Positions 8,150 to 16,905 of a stretch of 49,644 nt of DNA are shown one piece after another. Both the position numbers and the translations under genes were made by a program. The DNA comes from an uncultured Bacilli bacterium (GTDB lineage: Bacteria; Bacillota_I; Bacilli_A; RF39; UBA660), in contig CAKOOQ010000003.1 in assembly GCA_934098555.1 (NCBI GenBank), positions 1 through 49,644 of the forward strand, in the 5' to 3' direction. The notes below the pieces were generated by a model that was not told the DNA's origin, made no database searches, and was given only the letters and a program-made list of their open reading frames with translations. Every line of letters starts with the position of its first letter. Position 1 is the first letter of the stretch.

Positions 8150-9901
8150 ATGTTTGGTAAAGTAACCAATATTAATGGGAATCATATTTATGTTTCCAAT
8201 GCGCAAAAAAATTTATTATCCAATTTGAAAGGGATTCATGTAACCTTTGAAGACCAAGAAAGAAAAATTATTGGTAAAGTAATCGAGGTAAATCAAGAGG
8301 AATTTGATATTTATTTATTAGGGGAAATTATTAATAACACTTTTATTCAAGGAATTTATAAAGCGCCTTCCTTAAATGTTATTCCACGTATTATTAAAGG
8401 CGAAGAGCTTATCTTATTAGTAGGTAGTCAAGAATATCACAATAAAAATACGCTTTTAATTGGTAACTCTATGACGTATGATAATTTTAAAATAACCGCG
8501 AATATGAATCAATTTTTTTCGAATCATTTTGCTATTATAGGCAACTCAGGTTATGGTAAAAGTTGTGGCGTGGCTCGTATTTTACAAAACGCTTTTACTT
8601 ATAATGAAACACCACCTATAAACGCCCATATTGTTTTATTTGATGTATATGGTGAGTATCATGAGGCTTTAAAAAGCTTAGAAAAAGTAAATGGCATTCA
8701 TGTCAAAAATTATGAGAATAGTTTACAAAGTGATGTGTCGTCCATAAATTTTCCGCCTTATTTTTTAGATGCGGATGACCTAGCTATTTTACTAAATGTG
8801 GAGGATGCTTACTTAATTCCTATTTTAGAAAAAACATTACAGTATGTTAGAGTTTTTAAAAATGAGGACCCAGCCAGTTTAGAATATAAAAATAATATTA
8901 TCGCGACCGCGTTACTAGAAGTTTTATCTAGCGGTAAAGAAGCCAGTCAAATAAGAGACCAAATAATTTCTATTTTAACAAAATATCATACACCAGATTT
9001 AGGTGTGAATAGTGAGATTAAAGAACCTGGCTATACAAGGACTTTAAAGCAATGTTTAAACATAGATAGCCAAGGAAAAATTAATGCCATATCGCAGGTT
9101 ATTGATTTCTTAAATCAATTTAAAAAAATGAATTTACAAACGAATGTGGTTATTCCTAATCTTTCTTATACATTAGAAGATATTTATGATGCTTTAGAGT
9201 TTGCTTTATTAAGTGAAGGGGTTTATAATTCTGTTAGTATGTATGAACGGGCCGTGTCTTTAAAAACACATCTTTATCAAATCATTAATAGTCCGAATAA
9301 ACGTTTCTTTAATTATAAAGATATGATTAGTAAGCAGGATTATATAGAAGGATTATTTCACAATCAAAAGGGCGAAAATGTTCAAATTATTAATATTAAC
9401 TTGGATGAAATGGAAGACCGATTTGCTAAAATACTCACTAAATTATATTCTAAGTTATTCTTTAATTATGCGACAAGTCTTCAAAATAGAGGTTCTTTTC
9501 CGGTTAATATTATTTTAGAAGAAGCTCATCGTTACGTTAATAATGATAATGATATTCATATTATTGGTTATAATATTTTTGACCGTATAACAAAAGAAGG
9601 AAGAAAATATGGTGTTTTAATGGGCTTTATTACCCAAAGACCAAGTGAACTATCCAAAACGGCTTTATCACAGTGTTCTAATTTTTTAGTTTTTCGTATT
9701 TTTCATCCGGATGATTATGAAATAATCGATGCTATCACTTCTAGTGTAACCAGAGATGATTTAGAAAGTTTAAAAACTCTTCGTCGTGGTATGGCTCTTT
9801 GCTTTGGAACTGCTTTTAGTCTTCCAATGATAGCTAAATTAGAAATTCCAAATCCACCTCCAGCCAGTAGTAATGTCAATATTACTGAAACATGGTATTA
9901 A
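8150..9901 (+). CDS. HerA-like hexameric DNA-translocase ATPase
   Basis: A HerA/FtsK-superfamily ATPase. The N-terminal 100 residues form a HAS-barrel-like beta domain (MFGKVTNINGNHIYV). Walker A is GNSGYGKS near 131-138 and Walker B is IILEEAH near 455. A following segment, YGVLMGFITQRPSELS, fits the sensor region of HerA, and a conserved FRI-HPDD block lies near the C-terminus. HerA proteins pump DNA with the NurA nuclease or serve as motors in defence systems. No NurA, SIR2 or nuclease gene is adjacent: neighbours are a surface protein and rpsD on the opposite strand. It has its own promoter and terminator. Partner and role are unknown. Confidence 0.85.
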   Translation: MFGKVTNINGNHIYVSNAQKNLLSNLKGIHVTFEDQERKIIGKVIEVNQEEFDIYLLGEIINNTFIQGIYKAPSLNVIPRIIKGEELILLVGSQEYHNKNTLLIGNSMTYDNFKITANMNQFFSNHFAIIGNSGYGKSCGVARILQNAFTYNETPPINAHIVLFDVYGEYHEALKSLEKVNGIHVKNYENSLQSDVSSINFPPYFLDADDLAILLNVEDAYLIPILEKTLQYVRVFKNEDPASLEYKNNIIATALLEVLSSGKEASQIRDQIISILTKYHTPDLGVNSEIKEPGYTRTLKQCLNIDSQGKINAISQVIDFLNQFKKMNLQTNVVIPNLSYTLEDIYDALEFALLSEGVYNSVSMYERAVSLKTHLYQIINSPNKRFFNYKDMISKQDYIEGLFHNQKGENVQIININLDEMEDRFAKILTKLYSKLFFNYATSLQNRGSFPVNIILEEAHRYVNNDNDIHIIGYNIFDRITKEGRKYGVLMGFITQRPSELSKTALSQCSNFLVFRIFHPDDYEIIDAITSSVTRDDLESLKTLRRGMALCFGTAFSLPMIAKLEIPNPPPASSNVNITETWY

Positions 9902-9930
9902 AAAAAAGTAACGTGATAGTTACTTTTTTT
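9902..9930. terminator. bidirectional terminator between convergent genes
   Basis: AAAAAAAGTAAC / GTTACTTTTTTT with a 6-nt loop. A on one side and T on the other lets it end transcripts from both directions. It overlaps the TAA of the minus-strand gene. Confidence 0.85.
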
Positions 9931-11032
9931 AATACTCATAAACTTCGTAAGGATTGTCCATCGTGCCACTTCCTGTTTTATAAGATAAAGTGTTTGTTAT
10001 AGAAATAACGGGACGAAGGTATTTTTTGTTGCTAGCAATATCAACAGAGATAGTTCCGATGGTATTAGAACTGTACACACCATATGTGTTTTCATTTGTT
10101 CCATTTAATAGCCACCAACGATTCGTTGTTTTAGATAAATAGTTGTAGTTAGAACAATTTCTATCAACAATAGTTGAACATAAATTATCTATTGAAGCAT
10201 TCATATAGTCATAGGTTGGAAGTAAAGATATGAAGGTTTCATAAGTCTTATTACATTCTGTTGCTCCCGTTTTATCTTTATCTGTTTTACTTCTTGTATA
10301 AACACATGCTTTAATAGGAACTAAATATTTTTCATGAGTTTTAAAGTTTGTTTTATAGTAAGCTTCCAAAGAATTTAAAATACGACTACTTTCAAAGCTA
10401 TTATAACCTCTTTGACTATTTGTTGTTTCATTATAACGATCATCAAAAACATAGCTTACTTTATTATCGATTGTGTCATCTGTTATAAGATAAATCTGCT
10501 TCTCATCCCATTTTATAATTCGCCATGTAACGTTCATAAACTTAAAATAATTATTAACAAATTCACCTCGATAAGTGTAAGTGTCATTCATACTATATAA
10601 GCCATCGTCTTTTTCAACCACATTTTCTTTTTCAAGAATTTTTTCCGTTAGTGTTTTTGTTTCGTAATTATCACAGGAAAGTTTAGGAACATAGTAATAC
10701 TTATTATTATTTTTATATACTTCTACATAACCTGTGCAACTTTTATCTTTACTAACTTTTGCCATTTCTTTAATATATTTTCCTCCGGCGAGGGTACTAT
10801 ATTCTATGGTTATTTTATTCATCTCGTCTGTTGGCATTAAATCTCTATTTTCAGAAAGGTATTTTGTTGTCGCATTTACCATTAGTTTTTCTATTCCTGC
10901 ATAGTCATACCTTCTAAAAAGATTCATTAAAAAAATAATGAGTAAAATAACAATAATAATTCCAAAAATGCCTATAATGCCAATTAAAATGCTTTTTTTC
11001 TTTTCTTTTAATATTTGCCCTAACTTATCCAT
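9929..11032 (-). CDS. membrane-anchored surface protein, DUF6273-like
   Basis: One strong N-terminal membrane helix follows a lysine-rich start (KKKSILIGIIGIFGIIIVIL), and the rest lies outside. The ectodomain pattern (TWRIIKWDEKQIYLITDD, later RWWLLNG, then KYLRPVISI) resembles the DUF6273-type extracellular fold of gut Firmicutes; this is pattern memory, not a search. Several Cys could form disulfides. ATG 11032 is preferred: AAGGTG lies 6 nt upstream, and the farther GTG at 11041 is part of that site. A promoter (TTGCTT, 17 bp, TATAAT) may lie on the minus strand between this gene and the rpsD terminator. Confidence 0.65.
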   Translation of the reverse strand: MDKLGQILKEKKKSILIGIIGIFGIIIVILLIIFLMNLFRRYDYAGIEKLMVNATTKYLSENRDLMPTDEMNKITIEYSTLAGGKYIKEMAKVSKDKSCTGYVEVYKNNNKYYYVPKLSCDNYETKTLTEKILEKENVVEKDDGLYSMNDTYTYRGEFVNNYFKFMNVTWRIIKWDEKQIYLITDDTIDNKVSYVFDDRYNETTNSQRGYNSFESSRILNSLEAYYKTNFKTHEKYLVPIKACVYTRSKTDKDKTGATECNKTYETFISLLPTYDYMNASIDNLCSTIVDRNCSNYNYLSKTTNRWWLLNGTNENTYGVYSSNTIGTISVDIASNKKYLRPVISITNTLSYKTGSGTMDNPYEVYEY

Positions 11033-11067
11033 ATTCTTCACCTTACTTAAAATTATATTAAAGTTTC

Positions 11068-11094
11068 AAAAAAAAAGCAACGAGTAGTTGCCTT
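11068..11094 (-). terminator. terminator of rpsD
   Basis: On the minus strand GCAAC / GTTGC with a 5-nt loop is followed by nine Ts, just after the rpsD stop. Confidence 0.8.
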
Positions 11095-11103
11095 TTAAAA
11101 TGA

Positions 11104-11706
11104 TTAACGATTATAGAATTCAACGATTAATGATTCATTAATTTCTGGATTTAATTCACTTCTATCAGGACGTCTTACATAAGTTCCAGAAAGTTTATTT
11201 TTATCAAATTCTACAAAAGCTTTTGTATTTGTAACAGCTTCTAAACTTGCTAAAATAGCTGGGTGACTAACAGATTCTGCTTTAACAGCAATAACGTCAC
11301 CAACTTTACAAGTATAAGAAGGAATATTAACTTTAACACCATTAACAGTAATATGTCCATGGTTAACAAGTTGACGAGCACCACGACGAGTCGTAGCCAT
11401 TCCCATACGGTATACTAAATTGTCTAAGCGACTTTCTAGTAAGAATAATAAATTCTCACCAGCAATACCTTTCATTTTAGAAGCACGTTCAAAAATCTTG
11501 TGGAATTGTTTTTCATTTACACCATACATAAAACGAACTTTTTGTTTTTCTTGTAACTGAACACCATATTCACTTAATTTTTTACGTCTGTCATTTCCAT
11601 GTGCACCAGGTGCATAAGGACGACGTGCTAATTCACGACCATTTTCTAATGTAGAAAAATTTAAACGACGTGATTTTTTGTATTGTGGACCTGTATATCT
11701 TGCCAT
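11104..11706 (-). CDS. rpsD: 30S ribosomal protein S4
   Basis: S4 is a primary 16S rRNA-binding protein that starts 30S assembly. The sequence is 200 residues, normal length. It begins MARYTGP and contains [10 protein letters not shown] and [14 protein letters not shown], then the S4 RNA-binding domain ([12 protein letters not shown] ... [14 protein letters not shown]). The N-terminal zinc-knuckle cysteines are absent, as in the Cys-minus S4 of Bacillus. It is transcribed alone from its own promoter, with a long leader and a terminator, like Bacillus rpsD. AAGGAGAT is the ribosome binding site. Confidence 0.98.
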   Translation of the reverse strand: MARYTGPQYKKSRRLNFSTLENGRELARRPYAPGAHGNDRRKKLSEYGVQLQEKQKVRFMYGVNEKQFHKIFERASKMKGIAGENLLFLLESRLDNLVYRMGMATTRRGARQLVNHGHITVNGVKVNIPSYTCKVGDVIAVKAESVSHPAILASLEAVTNTKAFVEFDKNKLSGTYVRRPDRSELNPEINESLIVEFYNR

Positions 11707-11887
11707 AATAATCTCCTTTCTATAGATTTCTTAAAAGTATCAAGACCTTTTTTATAGGGAGTAGTTACAAACACGTTCTAATGGCAGATTATACTGGTGA
11801 ATATTATTTAACTACACATTATAAAAAATAAATCTTCCTGCCTTCTAAGCGCTTTTTATTATACTAAATGTAATAGGAAAGTGTCAA
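11707..11887 (-). promoter_or_regulatory. rpsD promoter and 5' leader, probable S4 autoregulation
   Basis: The minus strand has TTGACA (11887-11882), an 18-bp spacer and TATAAT (11863-11858). About 145 untranslated bases follow before the start codon. Bacillus rpsD has an autoregulatory leader bound by S4; this leader has the length and position for the same role. I could not fold a definite pseudoknot by eye. Confidence 0.6.
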
Positions 11888-12118
11888 GATTTTTCCTTAA
11901 ATACGATAAAAGATATATCAGCGATAATGACTGTGTATCATTAATTAAATAAAATAAATCTGCAATCTTGTTTAAACACTAACATTGAATCTATTTACTA
12001 TATTGAAATCTCTGAATAAAAAATTACATAAATTTAAGTAATACAAATATCTACGTAAAGGAGTAGATAACATATATCTTTTAATGTAATTATTTGCTAT
12101 AATCAAATTGTGATGTAA
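11888..12118 (+). promoter_or_regulatory. non-coding gap with the promoter of the C39-like peptidase gene
   Basis: AT-rich gap between divergent genes. The only clear signal is TATAAT at 12098-12103, 15 bp before the start codon; no good -35 box or ribosome binding site was found. I see no ORF or RNA gene here. Confidence 0.4.
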
Positions 12119-13039
12119 ATGAAAAAGAAATATAAAATATTAGTAATTATTTTAATAATAGTTGGTATAACAGCCAATAATTTTATATGGTATAAATTAT
12201 ATTCAAGAGAAAAAGAAAGACTAAAACAGGCTATAATTCCTTCGTTAATGGATGATTATTATACTAATCAATTAATACTTTCGAAAAATGGACACGACTA
12301 CGATAATTCTGATGATTATAGCGTTTCTGATTATGAAGCTGTTTTAGATGAATATTATGATAAATTGCAATATAGTTTTGTGGTTAATAATTTCCCATTA
12401 GTAAAGCAAAATCCAGATTATCCTAATGGCTGTGAAATAGCAAGTGCAACAATGTTATTAAACTATTTTAATATTGATATTGGTATGAAAGAATATGTCG
12501 ATTTTTATTTACCCAAAGAAGAAGTTTATGAAAAAGATGGTCTTCGTTATGGACCTGATCCTAGTAGATATTATGCAGGAAATCCGAGTGATTCTTCCAG
12601 AGGATGGGGAACATTTTTACCGGTAATAAAAAATTCTTTATATACCATCTTTAAAAGTAAACTTCCAGAAGATACAGTTGGTCACGTTTATACTTCCGAT
12701 GATAAATTACCTTTAGAAGAATATGTTCAAAATGGTAGTCCTGTTTTAGTATGGACAACAATTAATTATAGTGAAGCTAAAGATATTTATGAATGGTTTA
12801 GTTATGATAAATCAAGAACATATACTTATCCCAAAAATGCTCATGTTGTTGTAATAATTGGTATGGATAAAAACTATTATTATATTAATGATCCTTTAAA
12901 AGATGAAAAGGCAATTAAAGTATCAAGAAAAGAATTTGATAAAAGTTATGACTCAATGGGAAGACAAGCTTTGTATATTGAAATAAGTAATATATATGAA
13001 CCTAAAAATACTTCAGACGAGTATAGTGTTTTTAAATAA
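12119..13039 (+). CDS. membrane-anchored C39-like cysteine peptidase (YvpB-like)
   Basis: One N-terminal membrane helix (residues 4-25) precedes an extracellular papain-like domain of the peptidase C39_2 type. It has a catalytic Cys105 (PNGCEIASATMLL), His242 (NAHVVVIIGMD) and Asp258 (INDPL), with PVLVWTT before the His. B. subtilis YvpB is the nearest family I recall. Substrate unknown; a role on cell-wall or secreted peptides is inference. The start has no strong ribosome binding site. Long gaps on both sides suggest a single-gene transcript. Confidence 0.8.
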   Translation: MKKKYKILVIILIIVGITANNFIWYKLYSREKERLKQAIIPSLMDDYYTNQLILSKNGHDYDNSDDYSVSDYEAVLDEYYDKLQYSFVVNNFPLVKQNPDYPNGCEIASATMLLNYFNIDIGMKEYVDFYLPKEEVYEKDGLRYGPDPSRYYAGNPSDSSRGWGTFLPVIKNSLYTIFKSKLPEDTVGHVYTSDDKLPLEEYVQNGSPVLVWTTINYSEAKDIYEWFSYDKSRTYTYPKNAHVVVIIGMDKNYYYINDPLKDEKAIKVSRKEFDKSYDSMGRQALYIEISNIYEPKNTSDEYSVFK

Positions 13040-13099
13040 AATTTATATGTTTATTTATTATATTTTATCTGAGAATTTGAGAGTTTTCTTCTTGTGAAA

Positions 13100-13142
13100 A
13101 ATGAATATATTCATTGTAATTAGGGAGTAACTTTGATATACT
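13100..13142 (+). promoter_or_regulatory. promoter with 16-bp palindrome, zinc-ribbon gene
   Basis: AATGAATATATTCATT (13100-13115) is a perfect palindrome that runs into the -35 box TTGTAA (13114-13119). The spacer is 17 bp and the -10 is TATACT (13137-13142). A dimeric repressor bound there would block RNA polymerase. Confidence 0.55.
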
Positions 13143-13168
13143 TTAGATAGGAAATGGATGTGGAAGAA

Positions 13169-13633
13169 ATGGCTAAATTTTGTAGCAATTGTGGGGTAGA
13201 GGTCAAAGAAGATACTAATTTTTGCCCAAACTGTGGAGCCCCTTTAAACCAAAGCACTGAAAGCACTACTCATACTTTTAAGAAACCTGTAATTCAAAAA
13301 AGAGATATTGCTTTATGTGTTATTTTATCTTTTCTCACTTGTGGACTTTATGGTCTATATTGGTTTGTAACAATGACAGATGAAACGAATAGTTTATCAG
13401 ATGAACAATCATCGAGTGGTGCCGCTGCTTTAATTTTTACCCTTTTAACATGTGGCTTATATAGCATTTACTGGAATTACAAAATGGGTCAAAAGTTATA
13501 TGTTGCTGGAAAAATGTATGGCTTAGATATTGCTGATAATTCTGTTTTATATCTTATTTTAAGTATTTTTGGCCTTGGTATTGTGAGTGAATGCCTTATC
13601 CAAAATGATTTAAATAGATTTTCTAATCAATGA
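13169..13633 (+). CDS. zinc-ribbon DUF4234 membrane protein
   Basis: An N-terminal zinc ribbon has two CxxC pairs (FCSNCG, FCPNCG). Three to four hydrophobic segments follow, including two copies of the DUF4234 phrase FLTCGLYGLYW / LLTCGLYSIYW. Function of the family is unknown. Start choice: the promoter places transcription at about 13149, so ATG 13154 would be almost leaderless; ATG 13169 (MAKFCSNCG) has GGATGTGG upstream and the usual zinc-ribbon beginning. The last four bases overlap the next gene (ATGA), so the two are translationally coupled. Confidence 0.85.
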   Translation: MAKFCSNCGVEVKEDTNFCPNCGAPLNQSTESTTHTFKKPVIQKRDIALCVILSFLTCGLYGLYWFVTMTDETNSLSDEQSSSGAAALIFTLLTCGLYSIYWNYKMGQKLYVAGKMYGLDIADNSVLYLILSIFGLGIVSECLIQNDLNRFSNQ

Positions 13634-13986
13634 AACAAATAGTTTTAGGACTTATTCAATTTTTTCATCTTTTTTTAAAATGCCCGTTTTATTTACTAAC
13701 GGGTCTTTATTGCCCTGGATGTGGTATAACGAGAATGTTTCTTTCTATATTCCAATTTCGTTTTTATCAAGCCTTCCGTTACAATCCCTTTGTCTTTTTA
13801 TGCTTAGTAGGTTATCTTTTTTATAAATTAATTCCCTACAAAATACCTGTAAAATATAAACCTTTTTTTATAAATAGTCTTTTAATTTTTACTATTTTAT
13901 TTGGCATTTTAAGGAATATTCCCTTGTTTTCTTTTTTGAAACCAACTCTTGTTTCTTTTTCATGGCAAAAAATATATAATGAATAG
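13630..13986 (+). CDS. DUF2752 membrane protein
   Basis: A 118-residue protein with three membrane segments and the DUF2752 signature CPGCGITRMFLSIFQFRFYQ, followed by RYNPF. Function unknown. The start ATG overlaps the stop of the zinc-ribbon gene, as is common for coupled pairs; no separate promoter is seen. DUF2752 and zinc-ribbon DUF4234 proteins often sit together in Firmicutes, from memory. Confidence 0.85.
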   Translation: MKQIVLGLIQFFHLFLKCPFYLLTGLYCPGCGITRMFLSIFQFRFYQAFRYNPFVFLCLVGYLFYKLIPYKIPVKYKPFFINSLLIFTILFGILRNIPLFSFLKPTLVSFSWQKIYNE

Positions 13987-14001
13987 TAAGTGGTGAAAAT
14001 A

Positions 14002-15084
14002 GTGATTCCAAATGAAATAATTGATGTCTTAGATAAAATATTAGAAAATGGTTTTGAAGCTTATTTAGTTGGTGGTTTTGTGAGAGATTTTTTACTTCAT
14101 CGTAATACCAATGACTTTGATATCGCGACCAATGCCTTGCCATCTGATTTAGTAAAGATTTTTGGACCTTCTTATAAAACGATTCAATATGGTTGTTATA
14201 ATATGCGTTTGAAAAGCTATAACCTTGATATAACAACATATAGAAAAGAAGAGGCTTACGAAGGTAGAAATCCTTCTAAAATCGTTTATACCAATAATCT
14301 TATTTTGGATGCTGTACGAAGAGATTTTACGATGAATGCCCTTTATATGAATCGAAATGGGGAAATTATTGATTTACATGATGGTCAAAAAGATATAAAA
14401 CGAAAAGTTATTAAAACGATTGGTAACCCTACAACGAGAGTAAGAGAAGACCCTTTAAGAATTTTAAGAGCCGTTCGTTTTTCTAGTACCTATCATTTTA
14501 GTTTAGATAAAAATTTAGCCAACGCTATAAAAAAAGATAAAAAAATGTTGAATGAACTTTCGTTATCACGTATAAAAAAAGAATTAGATGGCATTTTACT
14601 CGCCGATGGTTTTACTCTTTTAAGACAACTTAATCTATTAAAAGAACTTCATATTGAAACGAAACATATTGTTTATGTAAATGATTTAAGTGGGCTATGG
14701 GCCCAGATAAAAACAAGCGTTTCTTATCCTCAAGAAAAAAGTTTAAAAATGCGTCAAAAAAATATTGAGGAACTTTTAAAGTGTGATACAATTAGTATGC
14801 AAAATTTATATAAGTTTGGTTATTATGATTGTTTAGTCGCGGCCAAAATAATGAAATATCCTTTAAAAAAATTGGCATCTTTAGAAAAGAAACTACCTAT
14901 TCATAGTCGAAGAGATATTGTCTTAACGGGTGAAGAAATAAAAGAGGTTTCTTCTTTGAAAGGCCAAGAGATTGGTATTTTGATAAATGCCATCGAACAA
15001 GAAATTTTAAAAGGAAAATTACCAAACGAAAAACAAGCACTTTTAAATTTTATTTTGAATTGGCAAAAGAACGGAGGGGTATAA
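14002..15084 (+). CDS. cca: CCA-adding tRNA nucleotidyltransferase
   Basis: Adds or repairs the 3' CCA of tRNAs. The class II nucleotidyltransferase head has GGFVRD and the metal-binding DFDIAT; RDFTMNALYMN and EDPLRILRAVRF are the conserved neck motifs that follow. The C-terminal body is short (about 360 residues in total, compared with about 400 in Bacillus enzymes). Poly(A) polymerase I is the related alternative, but length and context favour CCA addition. Starts: GTG 13990, 13993 and 14002 are all in frame; 14002 has AGTGGTG 6 nt upstream, the same layout as most genes here. dnaD follows after 1 bp. Confidence 0.9.
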   Translation: MIPNEIIDVLDKILENGFEAYLVGGFVRDFLLHRNTNDFDIATNALPSDLVKIFGPSYKTIQYGCYNMRLKSYNLDITTYRKEEAYEGRNPSKIVYTNNLILDAVRRDFTMNALYMNRNGEIIDLHDGQKDIKRKVIKTIGNPTTRVREDPLRILRAVRFSSTYHFSLDKNLANAIKKDKKMLNELSLSRIKKELDGILLADGFTLLRQLNLLKELHIETKHIVYVNDLSGLWAQIKTSVSYPQEKSLKMRQKNIEELLKCDTISMQNLYKFGYYDCLVAAKIMKYPLKKLASLEKKLPIHSRRDIVLTGEEIKEVSSLKGQEIGILINAIEQEILKGKLPNEKQALLNFILNWQKNGGV

Positions 15085-15085
15085 G

Positions 15086-15724
15086 ATGCCTAATATTGAG
15101 TTTTTGACAGAAAAGAGATTTACTTTATCCTCTCATTTAATCGAGATTGCTGTAAGTAATAAACTTTCTTTAGCAGAATTTCTTTTATTGATGTATTTTG
15201 AAGATTCGGATGATAAAACCTTAAATGTAGCTAAAATTTGTCAGATGTTATCTTTAAAAGAAGAACAACTCTTGGAGGCTTTTAATCATTTACTCACGCT
15301 AAATTTTGTGAAATTAGACACAGGAAAAGATGAAAAAAATAAACGCTGTGAAACAATAAGCTTGAATCCTTTATATGAATCTTTATATCAAAAGGAAGCA
15401 AAGAAAAAGAAAGAAAAAAATAAGGAAACGATCTTTGATACGTTTCAAAGAGAGTTGGGCCGAAAAATATCTCCTATGGAATATGAAATTATCAATGCTT
15501 GGTTAGAAAAAGGATTTCAAGAAGAACTTGTTTTGGGTGCTTTAAAAGAAGCCGTTTATAATGGGGTAAGTAGTTTAAGATATATCGATAAAATTTTATA
15601 TGAATGGCAAAAGAAAGGATATCATACTTTAAAGGATGTAACAGACGGGCTAACCAAAAAAGAAACTAAAAAAAGTCCCTTAGAGCTTTTTGATTACAAT
15701 TGGTTAGAAGATGAAGGATATTAA
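15086..15724 (+). CDS. dnaD: DnaD-domain primosome protein
   Basis: DnaD helps load the replicative helicase at origins and restart sites. The N-terminal half is a winged-helix domain (SLAEFLLLMYF). The C-terminal half is a DnaB_2/DnaD domain with the signature YIDKILYEWQKKGY. At 212 residues it is close to Bacillus DnaD. GGAGGGG gives a strong ribosome binding site. The stop overlaps the nth start by 14 bases; the dnaD-nth pair is conserved in Bacillus. Confidence 0.92.
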   Translation: MPNIEFLTEKRFTLSSHLIEIAVSNKLSLAEFLLLMYFEDSDDKTLNVAKICQMLSLKEEQLLEAFNHLLTLNFVKLDTGKDEKNKRCETISLNPLYESLYQKEAKKKKEKNKETIFDTFQRELGRKISPMEYEIINAWLEKGFQEELVLGALKEAVYNGVSSLRYIDKILYEWQKKGYHTLKDVTDGLTKKETKKSPLELFDYNWLEDEGY

Positions 15725-16337
15725 TTTACTTTTAGACTACTTAGACGAACTTTATCCAGATGCTCGCTGCGAACTTAACTATACAAAGCCTTATGAGCTT
15801 TTAATTGCAACCGTTTTATCCGCTCAGTGTACGGATAAAAGGGTAAATGAAGTCACTTACACTTTATGGCAAAAATATGATTTGAAAACTTTATCTCAGG
15901 CACCCTTAAAAGATATCGAAAAAATAATTCATCCGCTTGGTTCTTATACGAAAAAGTCTTGTTACATTAAAGAAATAGCGTATCGTCTTTTAAAAGATTA
16001 TGATGGTATTGTTCCTAATAACCGCCTTTATTTAGAAAGTCTTCCCGGAGTAGGCCGTAAGACATGTAATGTCGTTTTGGCAAATATTTTTGGTGAACCT
16101 ACTATTGCAGTGGATACTCACGTCGAAAGAGTTTCGAAACGTTTGAAATTAGCTTTTTCTAAAGACAATGTTTCAACGGTTGAAAAGAAACTCATGAAGA
16201 AATTTCCAAAAGAGAAGTGGAGTCGTCTTCATCATCAACTTGTTTTATTTGGCAGATACCAGTGTAAAGCCCTTTCTCCTTTATGTGAGTCATGTAAGTT
16301 AAAAGGAGTGTGTCGTTATTATAGTCATCATAAATAG
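15711..16337 (+). CDS. nth: endonuclease III
   Basis: DNA glycosylase and AP lyase for oxidised pyrimidines. The helix-hairpin-helix LPGVGRKTCNVV supplies the catalytic Lys; VDTHV supplies the catalytic Asp. Four cysteines near the C-terminus are spaced C-x6-C-x2-C-x5-C and bind a 4Fe-4S cluster. The protein has 208 residues, the normal length. It overlaps the end of dnaD. Confidence 0.96.
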   Translation: MKDINLLLDYLDELYPDARCELNYTKPYELLIATVLSAQCTDKRVNEVTYTLWQKYDLKTLSQAPLKDIEKIIHPLGSYTKKSCYIKEIAYRLLKDYDGIVPNNRLYLESLPGVGRKTCNVVLANIFGEPTIAVDTHVERVSKRLKLAFSKDNVSTVEKKLMKKFPKEKWSRLHHQLVLFGRYQCKALSPLCESCKLKGVCRYYSHHK

Positions 16338-16448
16338 TTATCACAAGAAATATTTGCTGCAAAAGTTTGGCCGGAACTGTTAAAAAAATTGCTTACTCAC
16401 TTTCTTGATGGTCCTTTTTTATGGGCAATGTTACTTTATGATGTTTAA
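16338..16448 (+). pseudogene. start-less open frame after nth, possible gene remnant
   Basis: In the same frame as nth, directly after its TAG, 36 codons stay open to TAA 16448. They read like protein (EIFAAKVWPELLKKLLTHFL, then DGPFLWAMLLYDV). It has no start codon or ribosome binding site. It may be the tail of a lost gene; no family recognised. Confidence 0.25.
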
Positions 16449-16491
16449 AGATTTATAATATAAGCTAGGGAAAAAAAGAAAAGAGGAAAAA

Positions 16492-16881
16492 ATGAAAGTA
16501 TTATCAATAAAGGAACCTTTTGCAACTCTTGTAAAAGATGGTGTCAAAATATATGAAACAAGAAGTTGGAAAACAAATTATCGGGGAGAACTTTATATAC
16601 ATGCAAGTTTAGGAATGAGTACTTCTTCTCGTAAAATTAAGGCGATGTCGCACTTAAAAAGTCCTTTAAATCCGGGTTATATTTTGTGCAAATGCAATTT
16701 AGTGGATTGCATTTTAATGGACGATGATTTTATAGATTATATTGAAACGGAAACACATGAAAAAGATTATGGAGAGTATTCAAAAGGAAGATATGCTTGG
16801 AAATTGGCATTGTTGGAAGTTTTAGAAGAACCAATTTTGGCTAAAGGTCGTCTAGGTATTTGGAATTTTGAAAAAAAATAG
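16492..16881 (+). CDS. ASCH-domain protein
   Basis: A single-domain 129-residue ASCH protein (PUA-like beta barrel, proposed to bind RNA or nucleosides). The signature SIKEPFATLVKDGVKIYETR contains the G-x-K-x2-E-x-R motif, and YRGELYIHAS completes the core. Some ASCH proteins are amidohydrolases acting on N4-acetylcytidine; that function cannot be assigned here. TATAAT at 16454-16459 and AAGAGG before the ATG are its signals. Confidence 0.85.
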   Translation: MKVLSIKEPFATLVKDGVKIYETRSWKTNYRGELYIHASLGMSTSSRKIKAMSHLKSPLNPGYILCKCNLVDCILMDDDFIDYIETETHEKDYGEYSKGRYAWKLALLEVLEEPILAKGRLGIWNFEKK

Positions 16882-16905
16882 ACTCTTTTAAAAGTCTATT
16901 TTAGA

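Noticed and set aside
8150..11041. Defence island around the HerA-like gene
   Set aside because: Neighbours are a surface protein and rpsD; no nuclease, methylase or toxin gene.
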